A stretch of DNA of 64,000 bases. It comes from Panagrolaimus kolymaensis (Eukaryota > Nematoda > Chromadorea > Rhabditida > Panagrolaimidae). A program made the translations under genes and the position numbers. The stretch lies in NCBI GenBank assembly GCA_028622995.1, contig JAJQJQ010000031.1, positions 124,001 through 188,000 of the forward strand. The letters run 5' to 3'. Below, piece after piece: positions 37,579 to 49,079 of this stretch (positions are counted from its first letter, which is position 1; every line of letters begins with the position of its first letter). The notes beneath the pieces were generated by a model. The model did no database searches, was not told the origin of the DNA, and saw only the letters and a program-made list of their open reading frames with translations.

Positions 37579-40500
37579 TTAAAAATCAAAATCCCATCCA
37601 GATTCATCAGTTCCGGTGGAAAAACTATCGAACGATGGAAATTTATCGAAATTTTGTGTATCTGTCAAACTTCGAAGTTTTGGTTTGATTGGTGGGCGCA
37701 TGGTGTGATTTCGAAACGATGTAAAATCAAACCCTTGGAACCAAGGATCTCTTCTTGCATCTTCTATTCTACCGTAACCCAATCTTTGTACGGGTTCACG
37801 ACGACAAAATTTATATATCAAAGTTTTAGCGGATTCAGAAAAATATTTTGGCCATGCAAGGCTTTGGACTCCTTTGAGAATGGAGTTGTAAGTATACATT
37901 GGATCTGTACTTGCAAATGGTGGCCTAAAAAATATTGAAATTTAATAAAAGTTTAAAATAATTTTGTCTTTTTTAAACATACGTTCCAGAAATAAGTTCA
38001 TACATAAATATTCCAAGCGCCCAAAGATCCACACCAAGACCTTGACCTTTATTTAAAATAATTTCGGGTGCAACATATTCAGCGGTTCCACAAAAAGTGA
38101 AAGTTCTTCCACTTTCAGTTTTTAAACATTTTGCAAATCCAAAATCCGCTAATTTTGGAATTCCATTTTTATCCAAAAGCATATTTTCAGGTTTTAAATC
38201 TCGGTAAATAATAAAGTGTCTATGCAAATAATCAAAAGCCTCAAGGGCAGCGGCACAATAAAATCTTGAAGTTTGTTCATCAAATCTTCCCCAATTTCTT
38301 AGCATTGCCCATACTTCTCCGCCTGGACAATATTCCATAAGCATATAAAGGCGTTCAGGGTCTCGAAACGAACGATGTAATCTCACAATGAAATCATTTC
38401 GACACGCCATAAGAATATTTCTTTCATTAAGGACGTGATCTTGTTGATTCATTTTTTTGACGTGAGCTTTATTCATAATTTTAAGGGCAAATACTTTTTC
38501 GGTATCCACATGTTTGACAAGATTCACTCGGCCAAAACCGCCAATTCCAAGGGTTGAAATGGTTTTTAAATCAGCTAATTCAATTTGGGATAAATCTTCA
38601 TTACTAAAAAATAAAAAAAAATAAGTAAAATAATTTTTAAAAAAATTATGTAAATTTTCTCACTCAATTAAGCCACGACGTGCCCTTCGCCGTTTACCAC
38701 CAAAAATTATTCGATCTCTTAGAATTATTAATGCCATACCCATATTATTTATTAATAAATTAACCCCATAAAATAAATACAATGAAATTATATTTATTAT
38801 CCATTCAATTGATTTAGGGATAAATGATGTAATATTAAATAATAATTTTTCACTATTTAAACAAAATATAAAATTTAATCCTCTCATTTTTGTTTAGAGA
38901 AAATTTTAGAGACACAAATTTCACTTTTCTCTTTTTTGTTGTCTGCGCTAAAGCGCTTCTTTTTTTCTCGTTTCTCAGTGCAAGTTCAAATCAAAAGCAA
39001 AAAAAGAAAAAATCAAATAAAAAAAATGAGAGAGAAGGATGAGGAAGAAGCGGCAGCGAGCGTTTCGTTGTAATGACTCAAAAACAAAACAAAAAAAAGT
39101 GAACAAATGTTTTTCACTTTTTCACACTCTTTAGGCTAGGTAATGAACGCTTTTTTTGATACCAGTAACTGAAAATTTTAAAAAAAAGAAAAGAAAGAAA
39201 AAAAGAATATTCACAAAAAGAAATCGAAAAATAAAAAAAGTGTAAAGAATGTATCTATCTCTTTTTCAATGTCTTCTTATTGCAATGAACACATTTTCCA
39301 CTCTTTTTTTTCCTGCCCCTTTTGACGACTAATTTCCTTGTCTTTTGATTTCAATTTTTTATTTTTTGATGGACACACCTTTTCGCAAGTAATTCTAAGG
39401 CACAGCTATAACTGAACTGTACCTTGCACTTTTAGCATTGCACGCTAGAGCCACAATCAACTTTAAGAAATGAACTTGAATCCATCCGAAAAGTGAAAAG
39501 TAAAAATAAAAAGATTGAAAGAAGGAAGAAAAAAATGAAGCCCATTTTTCTTTCTTATTTTTTTTCTTATCAATTTATTTTCAATTCGAGCTTAAAAATA
39601 AAAATAAAATTAATGTTAACCTTTCAATTAACTTTGTTTGGGTTCACATGCTCTTCGTTCGTACAATGTGACTGACATTTTTTGTGGGTTCAATTTGTCT
39701 TCTTTCTTTTTTTTTTCGTTGCCTTTCTTCCATCGCCGCAAAAAATGCATAACAAAATGCTTTTTTTTCACAAAAAAATAGTAGTTTTAAAAGACTGGAA
39801 CATAACAAAAAAAACCCACGCCTATTTTTTATTTTTTTGATATTTTGAGTGATAGTGAAGAAAAAAGCAGACGATGAAATTCTGCAAATCATAAATTTTT
39901 TTGTTATTCTTGAAATCATTTTTTTATTTGAGTGGGTTAGTTTTTTTTTGGTAATCATCAAAATCTTCATTTTTTTTTAAATTGTGTTCGTTCACATTTT
40001 GATCACGTGAAATCCACCTTCCTTTCATTTTTCTCCAAACAATCCAATCAACAACAAATTTAAAGCATCATCGAGAAACGAAAAAAAAACAAGAAGCAAG
40101 CAATCGAACGAACGAATGATGCGAATTTTGTTGAGGGTGTATGTTTGAGAGCAAAGATGACAAAAGTTAAAAGCAAGCAGAAGAAGAAAAAAAAAGTTGA
40201 CGAATTTTTATTTTTATTTTTATTGACTCACTGTGTCCAGTTGTCGTCGTCGTCGATATTATTGACTCAGCTAATCCCATCTTGTCAAATGGCTTGAAGA
40301 AAATCATTTCTCATTACTCTCATCTCAAGCTCATCATCATCGATATATTTTCAGTTGTATCTGCTGCTGTAGGTGGTTAGTACCTTCAGTTATTAGTAGT
40401 AGCGTACCACTTTTGCTATATCTTTTTTAACTTTTTCTTTTCAGTTTAAGCAAATAATAATAGCAACTAAAAAGCAGGTGGCTGCGATCGATGGTTATGA

Positions 40501-43500
40501 AAATATTTCACCTGTTTCTTTACTTTTCTTTTCCCCTATTCGCTTTTGCTGCTTTTTTTCTTTGATCAATATTGTCTCACTAAAACTAGCCACCGCCGCC
40601 GCCGCTAATGAAAATCTGCTTTTTTTATATTTAATTTACTTTTTTTCGAAATCATTATCCCCATCATCATCATCCGCAGCTAATCAAAGAATCAAAGCTT
40701 AGGCTTATTTAGTTGTTTGTACTTTTTTGTTTGCTTGCTTACTTTCTTTTCGGTTTTCCAATAATTAGGATGATCTCATCTTTTTTTTTTAATTTTAATG
40801 TTTTTTTAAACTCAAAAAGCATTAATCAACAAAAAAAACAAAAGTAATAAACAAAAAAGTTTTATTTACAACTTACTTACCACAGCAACGGCTAGCTAAT
40901 AAACAATATTTCAAAATAATAGAGCTGCAGTTTTGTTGTTTTTTTTCCTCAAAAAATAGAACTTAAAAGATCGGCAGACAAAAAAAACTGGAGTAAATAA
41001 CTCAAAAACAAAACAAAAAAGTTGTTGCTTTTGTTTTTATTTTTCCTCTCTTCCATTTTATTTTTTGCTGATAAAAGTCTCAAAAAAGAAAAAGCGAAGG
41101 CAAAAATAATTTTTTTTACGATACTTCAATTTTCCTCATCGTTGATGAGATTGTGAGAGATAGGAGTTATTTTAAAAGACAACGTTTTTGTTGGTCAAGC
41201 CGACGACGACAGCTGTTTATTACATTTATTTATTTTTTTTTCTCAAACATATCACGTGAAAAGTTTGACGATGCAAAAGCATCGTCAAAATGTCACTAAA
41301 AAAAGTTCAAAGTACCATCAAAAAAGACGAAAATAATACTTTCTTATGGCTTATGGCTTATTTTTAGTCATCGATGCTGCTGTTGATTGTTGTTACTGAG
41401 ACGAGAATAAATCAAAGGAAAAAAAGAAGCGATGAGAACGAACAAAGTGCAAATTTCTTATATAAATTTAAAATATAAAGTTTAATCTTAATTCTTTGAG
41501 TCTGTGAGTGTATGTTAAGGGCAGAGAGGAAGAGGAAGTGTGTCTATTGTTTGACCTCCATTATTTTTTTTTTCTTGACAATTAAAGCGATTAGACGCAA
41601 TTTAATTCTAATTTGTTGCTTCTTTTTTTTTATCAAAAAATAAAATTGCGTCTTTAATTTACAGTACCCGGAAAAGAAAAAAGAATGTCACGTGCATGAT
41701 AAAAAAATTTTTGTTTGAGAGGTCAAAGAAAAAATATAAGAATATGGGTATGGCAACTATAATATTAGTGGTGGTAGTGAGTGAGTGGTCTGATCATTTG
41801 TCTCATAAAAACATTTAAAAAATGCCAATGCAAAGGAAAAGAAAAATGTACTTTTTTATCGCATTATTTTTTTTGGTTTCAGAGACTAAAAAAAGACTAC
41901 AATCAAAGACACCGGCATTAATCCTATCTTTTTTATCTCCCAAATATGGCTTTTTTTAAGTAAACTTAACTAACTCGAAAAAAAGAAGAAATAATTAACT
42001 AACCTTTTATGGGGTAAAGCTGCTTCTTCAATCAGGGAAGTATGCTCTAATTGTCTACATATCTGATCCACAAGCATTGTGTATAATTGACAACCGTCAG
42101 GTGATTCAACGTAATATCTTTCAGAAGGTCTGAAAATTATGAGGAAATTTAAAATATGGAGATTTGCAAAAAATAAATTTCAAGACGATAGAAACACGAT
42201 AGGTAAATCAACAGATAGTAAAAAGACAAAAAAAAATGGCTGAACCACGAACACACATTTTTTTACTTTCAAAAATCCAAACCGGAAATATAAATACGGT
42301 TCACGAAAAAAAAGTTTAAACCTTTTTTGGACAGAAACAATTTGAAGAAAAAAATTAGTTTGCTTTTTATTTAGCTTTGTTTTAAACTTATTTAAAGGTT
42401 TGTCGGCAGAAAAAATATTTTAAAAGAATTTTTTTAATTTGAGCAAAAAGAACCAAATTTAAATTCTTCCTGCAAATAAAATTTAGAACAAATTGCATTA
42501 TAAAAGAAAAGCAAATTTGATTGAAAACAAAAAAGAGAAAGAAAAAGCAAACGAACCCAAAAACTGATATATATTAAATAAAAACATTTAAAAAATTCCA
42601 GAAAAAAAAATTTAAAGAAAAAATTAAATTAGCTTGCATTTATTTTTATTTTTATTTTTTTCAACGTGACTTTAAACTAAGTAACTACCTTTAACTCAAT
42701 ACCAAATAAAAAAATTGAGGAGTTAAATCTATTCTATCCTATCTCTCGCCATAATGTCTGCTGCCTCGATTTTTTCATCTCTTTCATTAACTTTTGACGA
42801 CTAATAAGTCTCACGGTCCGATTTGACTAAGTCTTTTTTTTTTTTTTTTTGCAAGCGCGACCGACGACGGCCGTTATTGCTGCTCCTCCCTTAAACTCCG
42901 CCCCATCCAAGAAAATAAAATAAAAATGCATCATTTTTACCTCGATTTTTTTTAATGTTGTTTGAAGAAAATAAAAAAAAAATAAGACGACGACGAAAAA
43001 AAAAGAAAGTTAACTTGTCTTGTTTTTTTTGTGTCTGATGTGAATGTTCATTATCTCTCTATCTAACTGAGGAGTGAGTGTGTGAAAATGAAAAGAAAAT
43101 TTTGATGCAGCAACTAAAACAATAGAAAGAAAGAAATAGACAGCAAGAAAGAGTAAAAAAAATAATGAGGCAAAATAAAAAAAAAGATGAAAGATAGGTG
43201 TAAATTATCGAACACAAACACATATGTATACACCCTCGTGGTAAAAAGATCATTTTCTTCGCATATACATTTTTTTTGTTTCTTTGATGCTTTGCTCTTA
43301 ATTTTTGACTCACTTTTATACCTCATTTTTTTGTTTGAGAATAAAAAAAGACAAGAAGCGTGAGAACAAAAAACTAGAACAAAAGCGAAAGAGAAAAGAA
43401 ATGATGCAATTAATTTAACTTTTTTAAACTAAACCCAACCTCCAACCAACAAACCCACTCACCTTAAACATGAATGACGATGAGGCGAATTCGTTGCTGA

Positions 43501-46500
43501 ATTAGAATTTGATGGATTTGTTGGTGGTAATTTATTAAGGGCTTGAATCATTTCTCTCATTCGATGTGTTTCACCAAATATATCACCTGTTTGTAAATGT
43601 TGTAATTCGGATGGAGAACCAAATTGGGATGCTCGACGTACAATAACCTATAAATAGATTTATAGATTTTATTTTTGTTGTTTGTACTCAAAAATAAACA
43701 ATTTTTTGTTGCTATTGTTTTTATTTTTAGTTATGTAGCAGACGACACGAGGAAAATAATAATAAAAATAGAAAAAACATTAATTATTGAAAATTTGATA
43801 AATTGATCTTTTGATCAACGACTAGTAATAAATAAAGTAGCTGCTCGCTTGTTGCTCAGCTCGTTGTCGATCGAAAAACAAACAAATAATTAAAGGAAAA
43901 GAAGAAGAAAATAATTTTTCAATAACGCGAAAAGTTGCAAAAAGGAGAAAAAATTTTGCAGCAATTAAAATTAATTTTGTTACTGCTTCAAATAATATTT
44001 TTCAAGTTCCAATGAATGAAAGAAAAAAATAATAATGAGAAAGCTTGTTTATTAGGGGAAAAATGGCGATAAAATCATTCTATAATAATAACAATTATTT
44101 TGAAAAAAAATTGTTTTGACTGCAAAAACATCAAAAATTATGAAAGGGTCTATCGCAAGTAGGGTTGGTTAATTTACCGGTAAATTAAAAATCGGTTAAT
44201 TAACCGGTTAATTAACCGGTAAATTCACCGGTTAATTAACATCTGCCAACCCTAATCGCAAGCAAGCAAGTGGAATTTTTTTCTTGGGTCAAGTCCAAAT
44301 GTTTATTCAAGAAATATATGATTTCAAAATGTCGAATTGAACTATCACGAAAAAAATGACTCATGTAATTGATATCCGGGAAATTTAGTCTTCGTCATTT
44401 TAAAAGTTTGCGGGTTTAAAGTTATTTCTAGATTCAGAAAATTTCGAAGCATCAAAACTGCATTTTTATTTACGTGACATTTTTCAACTGTTTACCACTA
44501 ATAATTTTAAAAGTGCAACACCACTCTTTATAATTAAATAAATTAGACGCCTAAATAAGGATTATTATTAAAAACAAATCTGTTGCATTAAAGAATAACA
44601 AAAAAAAAAAACCAATGAAACCGAAAGTCGAAACACTCCACCCATATTTTTTTTTAGGAATTTAAAATAAAAAACATAAAACATCGACAGTAGACTAATT
44701 TTTGTTGTTGATTGGTAATTTTAATTTTATTAAAACAAAAATGAAAAAAAATGGTTCACGTGTTGAACAAGGAGTCAAGAAAGTCAAGTCTCATGAGAGA
44801 AGGTGACAAGCAAATAAGCTCTTGAGCTTCTTGTTGCTGTTGCTCTGTTGCTCTTCAGGCGACCGAAGACCTCTTTAAGTACAAACTCATTGACTTTAAT
44901 CTCACCCTCTCTCTATTTTTCGAAAAAACAAGAAAAATTAGTGATCAAGAAAAAAAATAAAGCAAGAAAGCAAGAAAAGCAGCAAATGAACTTTTTCTAT
45001 ACAAAAAAAAACAGAGACTTAAATTTGTTTTTTTCATTCTCAATTTGATTTCAATATGTATTATTTGCTTTTTTGCCAATTTTTATAAACACCAAAAGAA
45101 AAAAACAAAGTTAGTTGACACAGAAAAAAAAACTTGATCATTTCTTGTAGAAAATTTTTATATATGTTTTTCCAGATAGAGTCGACGACGAAACTTTAAA
45201 CGATCATCATTTCCTTCCAAAAAAACAAAACATATTATTATTTTTACGAAGTAGAGCAGCATCAAAACAGAAAAGCAAAAACAACTTCTATCCTTAAAGA
45301 AAGAATAACTAAAAATATTTTTTTTCTTCAAATTTTGAAACCCATTTTTTATTAGTATATTTTTGTGAATGTGTTTTGTTTTTGTGGCAGCGCGTCGTGT
45401 TTCAGACTATTTATTTTTTTTAGATTGTTGCTTCTTTTTTACAACAAAAAAACCTAAAAAAAGAAAAAAACCCATGGATGTTATTTTTTATTGGTTAAAA
45501 AAAAGTGCATTGGAGTAATTTTTCAAATTCTTAATTCTGGTTTAATTCGAATCATTGGAATCATTGGAATCAAAATTCGTATTTTTTTCAACTCTTATTT
45601 TGCGGTATATTATCAAAATATTTTGTTATTGTTACGTATTTTATTAAAATTGTTTATTATTGAACCAACTAACTCATGTTTTAAAAATTATTTTTATTAC
45701 TTCCATTGCAAAATTATACGTGTGCATTGCGTAATTTTTAACCATAGCAAACAACTATCACGTTGATCAAGATAATGCAGTGAAGAAAAAAATGTTTGAT
45801 GAGCATGAGACTAAAACATTTAGGTGTGGGAAAAAAGTCTATTTGCAGAAGCAAAAGAAAAAATGTTAAAAACTGGTTTTGAAGTATTTTATTTATATTC
45901 TAAAGATATCATCCAAAAAATTTATGGCTTTTAAAAATCCGTAAAAACATTTGATTTTTATTTCGGGAGGAAAATATTTGCGCTTTTAATTTGCATCGAT
46001 TTTGCATTTTTTTTTAATTATCAAAAAGATTCTTTTACTTTTTTTTTCTTTCACGTGGCAGCTGTGTCAACTTTGTCATCTTAAAATATGTGTGTTAATT
46101 TTTATAATGAATCTATCTATACACGTCAAAGAATAAACGCAATAATATAACATGCATGTGACAGTGATAAAATAAATGCACGCAGACTTTAAAAAAGTTC
46201 GTTTACTTTCAAGCAAGCAGGCAGGCGATAACAAGCAGCCGCCAGTCGATGAAAAAAAGGGGCCAAAGGTCTCTGAGAACTTTAGGTCAGCGTGTGAGTA
46301 AATAAATGAATGATACTTTTTTTATTGAAATAAATGAAAAATGCACGTGAATAGTATAATGTTAGTCAGCAGCTCGACAGAAAAAAAGCAAATGAAAAAA
46401 AATAGTTAACCAAATGACTTGGATTAACTGAATAAAGTGGAGTGATTAAGATAAGAACTTTTGATGCGACAGATGAGAAAAAGTGTTTGTGTTTTTTTTT

Positions 46501-49037
46501 CTTCATAGACTTTAAAAATCAGCAAAAAAAGGCATAAATAACATTTTTTTAAACGTGTGCTATTAATCAACAACAACTCAACATCAAAAACAATAAATAG
46601 CATCGGCGCCTATTATTTCTTATTTTTATTCTTTGAAAAGGAAGGTATTAGCAGGCGATTGTGATAATAATCAATTTTTTTTTTGATAGCAAATTTTTTC
46701 CTCTCTTTTTGCTATTGCTGTCTCCCATGCACACGCTACTCATTTTTTTTTTGCGTTGCTTTGCTGGGTTTTATTTTTAACCACTCAAAACGAGTTAAAA
46801 ATCAAAGTAAAGAAAAATAAAGATGCTATTCACATGTTTCTTCTTTCTATCTTTTGTTTTGTTGTTCCGTGTGTATGTATATCAAATAAATTAAAAGAAG
46901 AAGAATAAAGAGTAAAAGAAAAAAGAGTTCAAAAGACAATCAATCGACTTCGAGTTAATCGACTTTAATTTTAAAAAAGCACGCGTGCCACTCACTACCT
47001 TATACCTATCTTCGCTGAGTTTAGATTTTTTCTTTTTTTTTCAGTACACATGTTTTATTTTTATTTTTGTGTTGTCGTCGTCGATTCGATTTGTTATCAC
47101 CGCCAACTCATCGTACTTTCATTCACATGAGTCGGGGGTTAGAAAAAAAGTTATCAATAAAAAAATTTGTGTAAAAAAATTGCGAATAAAAAAAATTTGC
47201 TTACAGTTCCACGAGAAATTAAAAATATTCTTCCAACTAATTGATTTGATGTCACTTCAACTTTGTGCTTCCATTCTTCTAAAGTTGTTAAATCCGCCAT
47301 TAAATGTAAACAATTATCAGGAAAATTAGAAAAATGTCGAGATCTGTAAAAAAAAGTTCAATTTAATTTTTTTGTGCTTTGATTCAAAAACGTCACAAAT
47401 ATTTAAATTTTTAAGATTTTTTCTACGTTTTCGAAAAAGCTTAAACCTACGTTTAAGATTAAAAAAGACAAACTATTTCACAATTAAAGGCGGCGAGACA
47501 AAAAGGCGTCATTTTTGTTTCTTTCCTCCACAAAAAATTAAAATCCTCTTGGTCAACAATAAAAATATTTCTAAGGTTTAAATAAATTAAAGCTTTTTTA
47601 TATTGGCCAATTGTCTTTGCAGGTTTAAAAATAAATGGAATTTCTTTCAAACGTAAAAAAACGTAAATTGTAAGATTTTTTATTTCTATTCTGAAGTTTA
47701 GCTTTTTTCTTTGAAAACCCACATTAATAAAAATAGAGATCAGACAAAGTTAAAGTTTACTTTTGGTCTGAACCGAAAAAGAGTTTCGTAAGAATTCAAT
47801 GACGGAAATGAAAAAAATCTACATACAAAGAAAAAACAGTTTTAGGGATGCAAAAATGTTTTACTTACCGCTTAAGTGAAGAATAAACTGAATTGTGTTT
47901 GGATGTGGCTGCATTCACATTGATAGAATGAAATATTTTTCTTTCTATTGCCCAAACTCGACATGGAGTTAATGCTAAAAAAACAATACATATGTGTTAC
48001 AGATTTTTTTAGTTTTTTTCATAGTCTTTGCAAGTTGCGACAAAAAGAAGCTTATTTTATAAAAAAAAGTTATGTATATTGCTTCTTAACTTTTCTAGTT
48101 TTTTTAGGAGAAGAATTGATGCTTCTTTTTTGTTTGGTAGTTGGAACTCTGAAGCAACGACGATTTACACAATGAATTAGTGTTTGCAGCCTTTTTTTGT
48201 TGAGTTTTGCACAGACAAAAACAAACATTTACGTTTTGCATTTTTTCTTCTTCTGGAAACATTGTAAAAAAGTTTAGTTGGCGTCGATTAACTACGGTCG
48301 ATCAAAGTCTATTGTCTCGAAAAGAAAAAACAAAATTGTACATATTTTTACCTTTAACTGTGGCAGTTCTTTCACAATGATAAAGAATTGCAAGTTCACC
48401 AAAAATACACGGGGCTTCCATAATTCGTAAAAATTGAGCGTCCTTGGAGACTTGAACTCGACCTTCTAAAAAAATTAAGAAATTAAGAAAAATTTTGATC
48501 ACATGAAAATTTTTAAATTTTATTTACCTTCAAGAACAAATAATTGTGAGCCATGCTCTCCCTGGCGAATTATAGTGGATTCTGGGGCAGCTTCCAAAGG
48601 ATACATAGACTGTATAATTTCATCTATTTGACTTTGCTCAAGTTGGCATAAAAATTCATTCACCAAAAATGCAGACTCAATTATATCACGAGTTCTAAAA
48701 AAAAGATAGCGCAAAAATAAAAATAATAGAGAAAAAATATTTGCATATATTTTTAAAAAATAGTTCCAAGCCAAAAAATGATAGTAATTCATTTAAGTAT
48801 AAAAAAAGATAGTAATGAAAAATGACAAAACTGCAAAACTAACTTTTGATCTTTTTGAATAATTTTATGAGATGATTTAGTTCCAGTTTCAGCGGAAACA
48901 GCAATTTTTCGAGCATGAAATAATTGACGAAACCGTTGAACTTCTGTTTTCAAACTCGCTATCATTTCGTCTCTAAGAATTATTTCTTCAAGCAACTTTT
49001 CTCGAGAATAATGGGACATATCCATTGGAGAATCCAT
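37579..49037 (-). CDS. cGMP-dependent protein kinase (PKG), 9 exons, 665 aa
   Basis: Exons in transcript order: 49037-48844, 48694-48528, 48465-48352, 47974-47869, 47343-47205, 43647-43463, 42129-42004, 38603-37983, 37924-37579. They sum to 1998 nt with consistent phases. The N terminus has a heptad-like helix (REKLLEEIILRDEMIASL) and a pseudosubstrate-like RKIAVSAE, as in PKG-I. The first cyclic-nucleotide site has FGELAILYHCERTATV, the cGMP-type RTAT. The second, encoded by exons 5-7, keeps GDIFGE but has no RTA(T/S) and carries an Asn/Ser-rich insert. The kinase domain has GIGGFG (363-368), K385, YRDLKPEN (Asp 479), DFG (497), TFCGTAEYVAPE and the PKG-type ending GWDFDF. It phosphorylates Ser/Thr targets downstream of guanylyl cyclases. 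Nematode PKGs such as EGL-4 act in sensory behaviour and body size, but orthology to EGL-4 rather than a divergent paralogue is unclear. An ATG 14 codons upstream (49077-49079) would give 679 aa. Confidence 0.93.
38664..38717 (-). other. Possible 54-nt cassette exon or alternative first exon of the PKG gene
   Basis: Reading leftward from an AG at 38719-38718, 54 nt end at a GTGAG donor. They enter in phase 2 after exon 7 and leave in phase 2 into exon 8, adding 18 residues (core GGKRRRARRGLI) just before the kinase domain. The frame also extends upstream to an ATG at 38885-38887, with a strongly hydrophobic lead. A separate transcript starting there would encode a kinase without cyclic-nucleotide domains. 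Exon 7 can also join exon 8 directly in frame, so inclusion is optional. The acceptor tract is weak. Confidence 0.35.
40004..46349. promoter_or_regulatory. Cluster of CACGTG palindromes (E-boxes) in PKG introns
   Basis: CACGTG occurs at 40004, 41253, 41689, 44757, 46052 and 46344. The first three are in intron 7 and the last three in intron 5. In DNA this AT-rich, fewer than one would be expected over the interval. CACGTG is the core site of several bHLH and bHLH-zip factors. Regulatory function is inferred only from the enrichment. Confidence 0.4.
44160..44254. mobile_element. 95-bp hAT-type MITE in PKG intron 5
   Basis: Perfect 8-bp direct repeats ATCGCAAG (44152-44159 and 44255-44262) flank a 95-bp segment beginning TAGGGTTGG and ending CCAACCCTA. 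The interior is a tandem palindromic series of GGTTAATTAACC and GGTAAATT units. The 8-bp duplication and the TAGGG...CCCTA ends point to a hAT-mobilised miniature element. It encodes nothing. Confidence 0.85.
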
Positions 49038-49079
49038 ATTTAAGCTGATGTTTTGATTTTTTTGAGGATAAACAAACAA

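Noticed and set aside
45491..45766. Hydrophobic plus-strand frame of 91 codons
   Set aside because: It is in PKG intron 5, antisense to the gene, and I/F/L-rich because of AT content. It looks like chance.
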